64,000 nt of DNA from Haliclona indistincta (lineage: Eukaryota > Porifera > Demospongiae > Haplosclerida > Chalinidae), in NCBI GenBank assembly GCA_964017065.1, contig OZ024785.1, positions 10,061,086 to 10,125,085 of the forward strand, given 5' to 3'. Shown here one piece after another: positions 23,804-34,847 of the stretch. The position numbers and the translations under genes are program-made. Below the pieces are notes generated by a model, which saw nothing but the letters and a program-made list of their open reading frames with translations, did not search any database and was not told the DNA's origin. How positions within the stretch are numbered: position 1 is the stretch's first letter; each line of letters begins with the position of its first letter.

Positions 23804-24812
23804 TAATATAATGAGAAAGTGAATCATAATATTAATTAATCTTTGTAGCAAAATTAATGTTCATGAATAGATGAACCACTCCAGCTGTTGATAAGAGCCT
23901 TTCCACAGATGTGAGCTCCCTCTGATTATGTAATTACTATCATACAACCAACAAGTATCAACTATGAAACTCGGCAGGCTCCGAGTGTATTGCAACAAAC
24001 AAACTGCAGTGAGCAACATTCTGATTCTCCTTGTCACTATGGTAATAATAAGCAATAATGAATGATAATGAGATGTTATTTACCTGTCTTATCCAGAAAA
24101 TGGATGGATCACCACTGTAATAATTACCGTTATTATTTTCAAAAAGAACACAATACTAGTTATCTTGAAATCATTGTTTTCGTTGTCTATGCAAATTGTT
24201 GATCAACCGGCTGATCTATTCAATCACAGATCTCATCTGACATCAACATCCTTCAATGACTGTGCAAAATAACTATAATGAGTATTGTCGTCTGTACTTA
24301 ATAATGGGCTCTGTGTGTGCTTTGCATGACGTAGCTTTTGCAAATCACTCATAAAAACTGGATCTTGTGCGTAATCTATCTCATCTTAACTGTAAATTGC
24401 ATTAGAGGGTTAAAAGACATTGATCAGCGAGCTAGCTCAGTGATGTTACGTTGCAGACATTGTTTGAGTGAGACTATGCACAAAATTTAAATTTTTATCG
24501 TTGAAATTATTATAATAAGAGATAAAGGACATTGTAAATATTACAACAGAACAGAGAAGTTGATAGAATGTGATGAAAATTAACAAAAATCTGAAGACAA
24601 AATCAATGCTAAACTTGTGTTCCGGTTTTCAAAAAATTGAACAATAGTGATCATTAAACTGATCTCTGATGTGCTAGCTCTCAACATGAGCTGCTCCATG
24701 ATTCCATAGCATTAGCATAAAACAGTTCATTTCTATGAAGAAAAATGTTATGTTAGCCACAAGTAATAATGTCCTGTACACTCACTTGCAGTTGGTACAT
24801 AAAATCGATCCT
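23802..24812. other. Convergent spacer CFP1/glutaminase
   Basis: AT-rich. No ankyrin-repeat exons that could extend glutaminase were recognised, and no other gene. Confidence 0.5.
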
Positions 24813-25107
24813 TCATGAATAGCTCTTCAATTTGTCGTACATGTGGTATTTGTTGCTTTCCACTAGTCGCTATGACAATGGATGAATAAAGTGTTTCATT
24901 GACTGTTCTCTCTTACCTCACAAAACTGTAGACCACGAACGCTGTTACCATTCTTGTTCACAGGAGGACTGTACATGCACAATCCCATGACTCCAGGAAT
25001 CACGGCCATTATTACACCTGATACACCGCTCTTAGCAGGTAGACCAACCTGAGTGATAGCAAGACATTGAGTGAGTGAGTGAGTGAGTGTGTGTGTGCGT
25101 ATGTGTG

Positions 25108-25205
<98 letters not shown>

Positions 25206-27524
25206 AGTGAGTGAACAAGCGAGATGAGAGCAGTGGAAAGTTAGACTTACATTAAATGCAAATTCTCCTGAGAAGTCATACATGCCACATGAGTGCATCA
25301 GAGTCAGTGAGTGCTTTACAGAATCAGTCTCCAGTACCTGTACAAGACAGTCTCATTATCAATGATACTGTATTGAGTGAACTCAACCTTTCGGTCTGTG
25401 ATAGGACAGACCCCTCCGTTGGCTAGTGTAGCTGCCATTACTGCTCCCTTTGAGCAATCCACTTCAACTGAACATAACTAGAGTGGTGAAAAGGATTATC
25501 ACTGCATGTGACATTGAGCAAAAGACATACATTTAAACTATTTTTTACTAGTATGTACAGGTAGTAAGTCAAACTCACTCTGGTATAAAATTTCATTGTG
25601 TCATCCAGCGAAGTATTTGGTGGAAAAGACTGCAGTAAGGAATTACGTACAGTTACAAGCTGGTCTGTGGTGTGGACTGTTTCGTTTACATCTTTAGACT
25701 TGATGTAGTGAAGCAATGCCATGTTACGATGAGCAGTCTCCATCTCTGAATCACATCTGAGCATAGAGATTAGTAAGTTTAAATTAAAGTTAGATCGGTA
25801 TTGCTTACGTGATCATATCACAGGTGATGGATCGGTTTGGTAAGCCAGCCATCTCACAGTACTTTTCTACCATCTAAAAGAGAGTGAGAAACAATACTCA
25901 TTCATTCATCAGTATGGGTACAAAGTACACTATATTATTTGTATTTCTAGGCAACCCTAATGTTTACACTTCTAGCAATGTGTTTACATAGCAATCCTTG
26001 GAAGATGATGTCAATAATAACAATCAGATCTTTTGTAAACCTCTTGCCAAATGATCGGCCAGCTGATTGTGTTGCCATGTGTAAACATTTCCCAAACAAG
26101 AACTTACAAAATTCACTCGTTGGTGAAGAGGAAGCCGTGGTCGTATCAATGAGCATATCACCATGGCACCAGAGTTTATCATTGGATTATGAGGCTTGCC
26201 TATTGCAAAGCAAAGAATTGATGAGCAAACCTCTAACCATGATCAGTAGTAGGTACGGCATACCTTCCTTGTTCAAGACCATTTTGTTGAAGCGGCTCCC
26301 ACTCGGCTCCATACCAATGTACTGGTGTACCTGTAGTATAGTGAGAGTAACCATTACAGCGGATCCGTGATGGCTGACTGACCTCATCCACTCTACACTC
26401 CTCCAGCACTACAGCATAGTTGAAACACTTACCACCCGACTGGATAGTGAATGGAGCATTAGCATCACCCACTGAATACCTGAGAACAGAGATATCACAA
26501 TCATCATCATTAGGAAAAACGACTGCATAGAACCACTGCTGTAACCTAGATGCTATTATTATGTGTTGTTAATATTACTGATGAAATCGGGTGAGGAACA
26601 AAGTTATTCTTCTAAGCGCTTCATGCGTGGGTGAGCATTATTTTTGCTGCAATGCTGAAGTGAAAGCGCTTGTGTTCAGTCACTGTTGTCTTACATGTAT
26701 CATAATCAGAGACAGGACACATTAGTGCACTAACACACTATGCAATGCAAGACAAATTTTATAATCTCTAAGGACAGGCAAAGATTGTTGTGTGAGGTAA
26801 ATGCCTTCTGTGTACTCACCTCTGACCACTGACAGTACACAATGACACGCCCCACAGGTTAGGGTCGACCCGAGCCAGTTCTGGAATATATGACGCTACC
26901 TGAACGAGCATTGAAAAGACGATCAGGTGAACATGTGACAGTAGGTGGTTATGTTACCTCTCCTCCTCTTTCAGTTTGACAGTCTTCAAAGTGCTCTTTA
27001 ACTGTCTCGATGAATGATGGAAAATTTTGCACCACAAAATCATCACGCAGTGCTTTTTCAACCAAATCAGGACACTCAGATACAGCACTGGACAGACAAT
27101 GATCACTTGTTTGTGCATCAATCGTGTGAAGTACCTCATAAAAGCGGCTCTATCTGTAACGTCCTTAGCTGCTTCAAGTTTTTTCATCATACCAGAACAT
27201 CTTGGATCGTTCTCTAACTGCAAGCCTGTCTGTCGCATGCACTGCAGAGAACATGCAATCAACAATGTGACTTGTACGCGTTTTACAAGCCAGACTCACG
27301 TCGAGAACTGCTTTCCTGTACATTCCATTCTCATCAAAACCAGTGGTTTCCTGGATCAGTTTTTCCACTGGACTCTCGCCAGTGTGAGTCATCCTGGCGC
27401 CCCTGATCTTTCTCCGTCTTTGATGGGCGCGATTCGTAGCGCCTTCAGGCCATGAGGACAACAGACCGCTGATGTTTCTCACGGGTAGGACTCGCCGAAG
27501 TAAACTTTGAAGTAGCGACGCCAT
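24813..27524 (-). CDS. GLS: Glutaminase, mitochondrial type, without ankyrin repeats
   Basis: Hydrolyses glutamine to glutamate and ammonia. Thirteen exons: 27300-27524, 27135-27241, 26958-27087, 26820-26899, 26383-26479, 26264-26330, 26108-26199, 25809-25873, 25579-25756, 25388-25477, 25251-25337, 24917-25048 and 24813-24869; 1407 nt, 468 aa. The Arg-rich N-terminus ([20 protein letters not shown]) looks like a mitochondrial presequence. Catalytic-fold residues are present: SYIPELA (Tyr), the S-x-x-K pair in [17 protein letters not shown] (Asn), SEMETAHRN (Glu, Asn), FYTRLCSVEV (Tyr) and [10 protein letters not shown] (Tyr), plus a GVSGVIM-like loop. The protein stops right after the catalytic domain (DKLKSYS), whereas vertebrate GLS/GLS2 continue with ankyrin repeats. 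Several introns contain simple repeats. Confidence 0.95.
25076..25202. repeat. Compound (TG)n-(GA)n microsatellite
   Basis: About 80 bases of TG-type followed by about 48 bases of pure GA, in a glutaminase intron. Confidence 0.95.
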
Positions 27525-27720
27525 GATCTATCGCAGAATACGTTACCCTATTCTAGGAGATGCTGCACAAGCTGAAGGAGAGTCCTGTCACACTTCAGAG
27601 AGCGTCCCATGACGCCGTGCAATAGCATGCATGACGTCATTCAAATAATTGCGCTTCAGGGGTTACATCACATGACGTATTATAGTACTACTGTAGTAAA
27701 GTTCTGTTAGTATTAGAGAG

Positions 27721-29621
27721 TTATTGCTCATGGAGAGATGACTCGCTGGTACTGAGAGTTCCTGACAAGTCACTTGACTGTTTGTAGAGCTTCCTCTTGG
27801 ATCTACCATGGTCCATTGGTTGAGGACTACGCTTTTTGTTCCCACCGTAGCTGTTAACATGGTAGTAGTGGACTAAAATGAGTAAAACAGAAAGAGGATG
27901 AACATTATCTTATGTCTTATGCATAGTATTATCACATACAGTCATCTTCTGAGCCTTTTTTCTTCTTGCAAACAACCACAGAGGAAAGCACAATGCATAT
28001 CACCTAGTACACCAAAAAACAAACAATTCAGTTGACATCAAAGTTTTGCACTTACTGTTAGAATAATATTGACAACACCATGAAAAGTTTCAATGACCTA
28101 TTAGTGTATAAGAGTGACAAGAACATTGATCATGATAATCATTTCTCACAGTGTATGGAATAAAGCATCTCTGCTCTGGGTCATCTCTTGGCTGCTGACC
28201 GCTGGAATGTCCGCCAGTTTCATTCCCAGAGCACACTCTGTAGCAGAATATTCCATGTGTCTTCCACCAACTCTCACTGTGACCAAGCCCTAGACTAAGA
28301 TAACGCTCCTTCTATTAAAAATCAATAGAAAAGATGTCATGGACAACACCAACACTTTTACAGTAGCTTTATGAAATAATTATTTTATCCGAGCTGTCAG
28401 TATTTTAGGCCTTTTAAGAATGCGATCTGTACCCGCTCTAAGCATCTGTCATGACTAACAGAACACACATTTGCTGCACAATGATTGTCTACTTACCATG
28501 CTCAAGAGTCCCACATCATTGTAGATGAGGATCACTACCACATTGACCAGGCAGCCAACGATAGCACACACTATAAACTGTGGAAAGAAAAAAAATTGGA
28601 CACTGCTTTACAAAAAAAATCATTTTAGTGGTCAGAGGAATGAATATTAATAGTGGGAGTAGAGAGCTGAGTTAAAAGCACATCACTAGGTATGTGAAAG
28701 CAATGTTTAAGCCTCTACAGTTAACTGTAGTCTAAACACTTTTAACTGCGTGCATGATTAATAATAGATCTGAGTCTATAATTCATATGCAATTCATACA
28801 GCAAGGTATCAGATTTGCTCCACTTTATCTCACTCTGTTTCAATAATAAACAGAATCCAGAGAAATTCATCACTAGCTGAGGTGTGAAGCATATGGCAGA
28901 GTGTGTTGCTAGAGGCTGCACTGCTTAGCACACATTAGCACAAAATTGTCACTAATTCTTATCTAATCTAAGACCGTGAGACAAGTGCCACACCTGAAAC
29001 ATCCCATTCTGAAGAATTTGTACACAAAGCATGAAAGCATGCTTGCAGCTGTGATAAAGTTGTTTCTAAATGTTGTCTGCTATCGATATGTGTTGCTTCG
29101 AGTTTTTGCATGCATAAGGTCTCAATGTGCTGTTGTTTGTTCATAGACCGACCACATAAACCTGTTGCATTCAACCTGACACTGGCGGAGAATTTATGGT
29201 ACATTTACTGCAGACTAAACACGACATATGAATTGAATGCAATAATCCTCTTTGCGAGCACCAGTAAATTAAAAATAAAAGCTCTTAAACTTGGTGCGAA
29301 ATGGGCATGCAAAACGAAGTGACAGCTATTTTAGTTAACACCTTTCATGCAACTTACAGCAATCACTGCTTCTTTCTGTCTGATAAACGTGCCTATCATG
29401 CACACGAGCGAGGAGAGTGCAATGATACCATTGATGATCAGTGTTAGCCACATCTGGCCGGCAACATCGAACGCCATTCGCTCAACGGCCACTGCCTGAG
29501 ACAAAATCGAATAATGTCAGCTACTGAGCTAGTGCATTGCACTGGATAAACTTACTACGTTGATTAGAGCAACGACATAGAGCACAATAGCGACTTTTCT
29601 TCTCCAGGTAGCGCTACCCAT
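27721..29621 (-). CDS. NKAIN-like four-helix membrane protein
   Basis: Related to the Na+/K+-ATPase-interacting (NKAIN) family, small tetraspan proteins that bind the sodium pump beta subunit. Seven exons: 29556-29621, 29358-29495, 28497-28577, 28150-28308, 28056-28097, 27940-28003 and 27721-27872; 702 nt, 233 aa. Family-like landmarks are the start MGSATWRRKVA, ERMAFDVAGQMW after helix 1, a helix 2-3 hairpin, helix 3 ending IYNDVGLL, an extracellular LGHSESWWKTHG segment with C..C, then helix 4 starting VIETFHGVVNIIL, and a FHYYHVNSYGG segment that parallels the FDFIGGFDSYGY tail motif. A longer basic/Ser tail ends at TAA 27721. It is head to head with SNRNP48, with ATGs 118 bases apart. The NKAIN assignment rests on motif order and is fairly strong; the pump interaction is inferred. 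Confidence 0.78.
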
Positions 29622-29739
29622 CTTGATCGATACGATTCCACTGACTCTAGTGCACAACCAAGTGATCAAAATACTCTTTGTATCCAACAACCGCCCACGC
29701 AGCTACTAATAATTAATTCAGGAGCTTACTCACGTGCAG
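29622..29739. promoter_or_regulatory. Bidirectional promoter NKAIN-like / SNRNP48
   Basis: 118 bases lie between divergent start codons. No TATA box was seen. Confidence 0.6.
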
Positions 29740-32324
29740 ATGGCGTGCTCCTATCCGACCACCTACCAGGAGCAACAGACAGAGCTGTACCTACTAGCGC
29801 AGTTTATCAACGAAAAGCAGGAATGGCTGAACAGTGTGATCACTAAGCTAGGATGGAATAAAGATCAAACTGTTAAAAAGGTGATGAATCACTGATATCC
29901 TACTCTTTATCAACTCTTGCTCCTTCTGGTTCAGTCGCCATTGGTGCAGTGTCCTCACGACAGCAGACACTTTGTCAGTGCAGAGAGTCTGACAAGACAC
30001 GCCCAGCATTGTCAGTATATCACTGCTGGACTCGACAAAGAGAGATTAGAAGTAAGTATTGTCAGAATCTAGCTGTATCATGTGATCAACTCTCTCCTAA
30101 TATCAGATTTTTGAGGAATCTGCTGGGTTCATGTATACTGGCTACAGTAATGTGGTGCCTGTTGTCATTGGTGGGTGTGGTCATTTATAGTCAGTCATGT
30201 GACCTCTATATTGTGATGTATACAGATGCTGGGACTCAACAAGCTGTAACCGAGTACGTCAAACGGCAGCAGCAACAGCGTACAACTACCATGGGGTCAG
30301 TACTAAGCATCTTCATTTTATTCTGATTACAGTTGGTTTGATGCAGAATGCCGCAACAAATGAATAAGTTAGAGTCATTGGAAAGCTCTGAGGACCCTTC
30401 TTCTATGGTTCAGCTTGATAACCCTATCGTACTGATCAGGTTAATGTCTCTTCAACGGTCGCCCCTCTCTATATAACTCTCCTTTATCTCAGATATATCA
30501 AGTCATGGAAGAAAGTTCCTAAATCATTTGCTGTACTGAATACTACTTCACTCAATCCTGTCGAAGTGAAGTCATGGTTGTTCAAGAATATTCCGGACAA
30601 GCACCTTTTCAGGTACAAGCGAAAGCGGGTGTTTTACATGCTTTTGTTTTCTTAGTGAGCAGATAGGAGGAGAGATACAAGTTGTGGAGACTATAATGTC
30701 AGTTCTTGCAATAGCACAGACTACTTCTCCTGACAGTGTCATGGAGAAGCTTCAACCTTTATTGCAACTTGGTGAGAGCAGTGTTGAAGTTTACTATAAC
30801 TGAGCTGTCAACGCATGTAGTCATTGTAAAATAGTCTACAAATTTGTGATGTGGAAGTTCTATGACTATAGTTTCATTCTCGTACTTCAGGTGTGCGTTC
30901 ATTTGTGCTATCACTGTGGAAGTTTTTGGCTATTGCTAAAGTACAGCACAACCAGTCTATTTCAGAAGTAAGCAAACACTGATCAGTATGCTCATAATTT
31001 AGCACCCAAGATTGTGAAAATATCGTACGTTGGCTCTTAGACAGAACATCCTTCTAACAAATGTATCTGGAGAGTCATAATACATGGCACCTATGATTGT
31101 CACTGTTTCCTATCAACCTTTACTGTGTATAAGTCTTGTCTTCTTGTTTCTTATTGTTATTTTTCTGGCTCACTCTATCCAGGCTACAGTCAATGAACTG
31201 CTTCCTCTGCCAGTTGAAGGACAGACCGAGGAAATAGACTCTACTCTTGTCTCTGAAATCAGGGTTAGGGTTCTTGCCTCAATGTATTAATTTTCATCTT
31301 TGTTTGCAGGAATTAGTCAACCCATCTGCACAGCCTGCTTCCATTCCACTACCTGTCGATCTTGCACAGCCTCACATGAGCACAGAAGAGAAGAAGACGA
31401 CATATGACTATGTTGTGGAGGTGTTACTAATAATAGCCAGCTATGTGATGTAATGAGTGGGCGTGCTAGTAACTGTTACAACACTTAATTTGATAGGTGT
31501 AATGTAATGTGTCAAAATAATATATACCCTATTGTAACGGGCAAGATCATTCACTGCACTTTGTAACAAGATAGCGATAGGATCAAGCCAATGACATGTG
31601 CACATTTGTTATTCTGTCTCTGCTCTCAGGTAAGCAGAAGTGTTCGTGGAGTGAGCCAAAGCTGCCTGACTGATCCAAATCTCACCAGAGATGACTCAAG
31701 TACTGATTTGACAAATTATTTATGACTTGAAATGTTTGCTTTTCTTTGTTGATAGAGAAAGATCCAGATGAGACCAAAGAGGAGGAAGAGATGAGGACAG
31801 CTGGTGAGTCCAAGAGGAAATATCTTGAGCAGCTGAAAGAGCAAAGAGACTACAAGAGAAGGAGACAGTCATATAGAGCAAAGAATGTCCACATCACTAG
31901 AAGAACACCAGTACAGGTTAGCGGAAACACAAATTAGCAAAAAAAATTGCACTTGATGCATTTTTCATCTTTTGTCCAAAAATATGAAAGCTCTTATGTT
32001 CTGATACTTTTTGTTTAGATATTCAGAGATATTATTCAGTTGAGGATGAGAGAAATGGGAGTAGAAGATACCGTGGACGAGGCAGCTACAAAAACAGAGG
32101 AATCTTGTGATGTTGAAGAAGGCACTTCTCAAGAAAAGAGCAGACAAAATGATGATCAAAGTGATCGCTACTCTCGTTCTGAGTCGAGAAGGACAGAGTA
32201 CAGACATTCTACTGATAGAGACGAATATCGTAGACGATCTCGGTCTCATAAATCGCGGTCTCGATCACGTGAACGCCATCATAAGCACAAACACAAGTCC
32301 AAAAAACACAAACATAGTCATTGA
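29740..32324 (+). CDS. SNRNP48: U11/U12 snRNP 48 kDa protein
   Basis: Minor-spliceosome protein that contacts the 5' splice site of U12-type introns. Thirteen exons: 29740-29880, 29935-30051, 30107-30170, 30226-30295, 30347-30439, 30493-30612, 30656-30771, 30891-30967, 31183-31263, 31310-31420, 31630-31699, 31756-31916 and 32019-32324; 1269 nt, 422 aa. A U11-48K CHHC zinc finger sits at about residues 52-72 with exact spacing C-x5-H-x9-H-x3-C (CPHDSRH...H..C). The second conserved block is EQRDYKRRRQSYRAKNVHIT followed by IFRDIIQLRMREMG. The C-terminus is an Arg/Ser then Lys/His-rich tail. The middle (about residues 105-190) is longer than in the human protein and not recognised. The donor of exon 10 (GTGTTA) is weak. 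Confidence 0.92.
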
Positions 32325-33045
32325 CATTGTTCTGACATTTTGATAAAATTCAGCTTTGTCATGTTATCTGAACACACATCATTGTTTGTGACAACACCTT
32401 TTACCATTTGGATATAACTGTGTAAGCTGATAAGAATAGCAGTGTAATTATTGCCTAATGGTAATGCGGTATTTTTAGTACAGCATGTGAGAGGTCGTCC
32501 AAAGTAGGAAATGGGGAATTCAAATGAATAATAAATTATTATGTTAACATTTTTGTATCATAGCTGTAGCTCTCTGTTTATAGTATGATAGTACAGTGGA
32601 ACTCCTCTTAGAGGACACCCCTCATCCCTCTATAATGGACTCTTACTGAATCCCGAATATAACCCACAATCATAATGTAAAATGATAAATTCCTGACCAG
32701 AGGATACCCTCTCTATAATGGACGATTTTGTTGTTCCCAATGGTGTCTGCCTCAGAGAGGTTCCACTGTACATCACCACTGCACATGTATGGTTCATCAG
32801 TCTCTCATTATCATAACACATTGCAGTATACAAATGCAGCATCTAATTCAGTTTACTTTCTTACTTTATACGTTAGCTAATCTATGACAGCAGTGGCAGA
32901 GTCCTCTCTGATGTTAAAAATTATAACACGAACACTTTTGAATATTGCAAATCATTTTCATTAAGATAATATTAATTGAGAATGTAGTCAGTGATAAGTT
33001 TTCACAATCATTACAGTAATAGAAAATAAATTATGTACCAGTGTC
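32325..33045. other. Convergent spacer SNRNP48/RBR ligase
   Basis: AT-rich, holding the 3' ends of both genes and one short TIR element (32592-32770). No gene. Confidence 0.6.
32592..32770. mobile_element. Short non-autonomous TIR element (MITE)
   Basis: 179 bases bounded by inverted ends TACAGTGGAA and TTCCACTGTA, with complementary CCTCT-type subterminal sequence and no coding capacity. It shares the internal motif CCCAATGGTGTC and its size with the element at 53183-53365. Confidence 0.75.
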
Positions 33046-34050
33046 TTAATGTCTTCTGTTTTTGTGATAACGGTACAGTTTATAGCCTCCATAGATGGGT
33101 AGTACTATAGCTCCTCCTACTATCACTACAGCTGCTGCCCCAACAAGGAGTATTGGATACCCAGCCAGGAATGAGATCCTTGCTCCTAGCCAGCCACCTC
33201 GAACTATATTTCTCTTGACGGGTTCATTGGGATAATAGATCTCGGGACATCCCCACATCTCTAGATTATCTTCCTTATGATCAAATAGTGGGTCAAATTC
33301 GAGAAATCGTCCACCACAGTCGTAGCAAAATTCTGTATCACAACGACTGCATGTCATGTGCGGACAACCAGTTGATCTCTGGATGTATACTCGACAGGTT
33401 GGACACTTCTGGCAGTTTGCTGTTCCGCATCTTCGTCCACGAGTCCACTCTTTAAATTGTTGGTTTCCTTTTTGAAACTGTTTGCATGAGATTTTATCAT
33501 GCCAAGGGGCTTGGCATCGATAGCACCACATAAACTGACATTCGCTGCATTGTATTTTGAGCTGTTTCTCATTCAACCGGCGATGTTTAGGTAGGTGGTG
33601 CTCAGTGATGTGACAGCAATTTGGACAAGTCTTTTTTGTTTCGTCACCTTCAATGTCAACACAAAATCTTGTGTAATTAGCTTTGACATCAGGTCGCTTC
33701 TCAAGGTGGGACAAGACTACCTTCTTTGGCAGCACCTTCCCACACTTGGGATGTGGGCAAAAAATTTTCACACGTCCCTCAGCAACATTTGTGACGACAA
33801 TCTGCTCCATGCACTGATTACAAGCAGTCCTCTTGCAGCAAGGAAGATTGATGTAGTTGGCTATACTTTGATGTTCATACGTGTGGTAATTGAAATTCAC
33901 GACTACGCCAACTTTATCAAGGCAAACGATACAGCAGTCGTCCTCGTCTTCGTCCTCTTCCACCTCTTGCGGCAAAACATTTGCAGCTTCAATAGGTTCG
34001 TTGTCTAGAGACTCGGCAAGGCTGTCTATCTCGATCCTTAGCTCAGGCAT
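33046..34050 (-). CDS. RNF217-like RBR E3 ubiquitin ligase, copy 1
   Basis: RING-between-RING ligase with a C-terminal membrane segment, as in RNF217. A single intronless frame of 334 aa from ATG 34050. The acidic N-terminus is followed by RING1 (CCIVCLDK.. with an insertion of about 15 residues before LPCCKRTACNQC), the IBR (CPNCC...CSECQFMWCYRCQAPWHDKISC), RING2 (CPTCRVYIQRSTGCPHMTC..FCYDCGG; the Cys in STGC is the expected thioester site) and a hydrophobic stretch (YPILLVGAAAVVIVGGAIVLPIYG). About 60% of the body resembles copy 2. An 88-codon frame directly upstream (34038-34304) overlaps the start in another frame and carries the N-terminal motif of copy 2, so the true N-terminus may be longer or the gene may be frameshifted. 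Confidence 0.88.
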   Translation of the reverse strand: MPELRIEIDSLAESLDNEPIEAANVLPQEVEEDEDEDDCCIVCLDKVGVVVNFNYHTYEHQSIANYINLPCCKRTACNQCMEQIVVTNVAEGRVKIFCPHPKCGKVLPKKVVLSHLEKRPDVKANYTRFCVDIEGDETKKTCPNCCHITEHHLPKHRRLNEKQLKIQCSECQFMWCYRCQAPWHDKISCKQFQKGNQQFKEWTRGRRCGTANCQKCPTCRVYIQRSTGCPHMTCSRCDTEFCYDCGGRFLEFDPLFDHKEDNLEMWGCPEIYYPNEPVKRNIVRGGWLGARISFLAGYPILLVGAAAVVIVGGAIVLPIYGGYKLYRYHKNRRH

Positions 34051-34304
34051 AATTTATTGTTATAGGCTAATGCCGATTTCACAATATCTGCTGTCAAGCA
34101 ATTTGCAAAGGTCTGTATGTCACTTTCTTCTTCGTCAATCGATGATCTGATGTCGTCATCAATGTCTTCGTTGTGAGTCTGCGTGTTACTAGACCAGTGA
34201 CCGGAATCTGTATCTTTGCCAGCTGTGAGATCAATTTCAAGCTGCTTAGCAGAGGGTTCATTCATAGGATCAGCTTCAATAACCGCTTCCAGTACTGCAG
34301 CCAT
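34038..34304 (-). CDS. Upstream overlapping frame, possible lost N-terminus of RBR copy 1
   Basis: 88 codons from ATG 34304 to a stop at 34038, overlapping the downstream RBR start by 13 bases in a different frame. It begins MAAVLEAV and contains DSGHWS at residues 33-38, matching DSGRWS at residues 28-33 of RBR copy 2, also near the start and within an acidic context. A TATA-like CATAAAAG sits 38-45 bases before this ATG, making it the likely first start codon. It could be the genuine N-terminus broken by a frameshift or assembly error, an uORF, or a case of translational recoding. Confidence 0.55.
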   Translation of the reverse strand: MAAVLEAVIEADPMNEPSAKQLEIDLTAGKDTDSGHWSSNTQTHNEDIDDDIRSSIDEEESDIQTFANCLTADIVKSALAYNNKLCLS

Positions 34305-34341
34305 TGTGAATCGAATGATGATGAGTTAGTGGCGCGTGCTG

Positions 34342-34349
34342 CTTTTATG
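34342..34349 (-). promoter_or_regulatory. TATA-like box of RBR copy 1
   Basis: CATAAAAG on the minus strand, 38-45 bases upstream of ATG 34304. The spacing favours ATG 34304 over ATG 34050 as the first start codon of the transcript. Confidence 0.4.
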
Positions 34350-34847
34350 TGCAGAGAGCTAACACATGTTACTAAAAATAATATTTGATCAGCTGATCTG
34401 ATACTATTTTTAGACCTTAGCTCATATGTAATCATAAAAATTAATGTTGCCAAAATTAATCAGTAGGATGGGTGAAACCTGCATGTGAATATTATTAATA
34501 AAATGCCTTTGTTTTCAAGGCCCATCGTGTGCATGAGATGTTGATGTCATCATCAATCTGTCCGCACTTAGTCTTAACAGACCTGGGGCTATAAAATGTC
34601 TAATTATTGTAACCATGCAGTACCGGTAATTGCATAATGGAGTGGTCACAGGCACTCATTGAAATTCATTTCAGCGAGACCCACTTGGTCTTTTATGTAA
34701 CTATGTAACTTTTAGAACTACTTTCATGCTGAGTCCCATAATTATTGTCTTGTGGCCAGACATTTTGAAACATAATATCTTGTACTAACTTTCAATAATC
34801 ATAAACACAAAGAGATACAAAAACAGAAAGTAAGTGATTTAAACAAG
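34350..34847. other. Spacer between RBR paralogs
   Basis: AT-rich. Contains the 3' flank of RBR copy 2 and the upstream region of copy 1; no additional gene was recognised. Confidence 0.5.

Noticed and set aside
29110..29322. 70-codon plus-strand frame in an NKAIN-like intron
   Set aside because: No similarity or splice support; it lies within a well-supported intron on the other strand.
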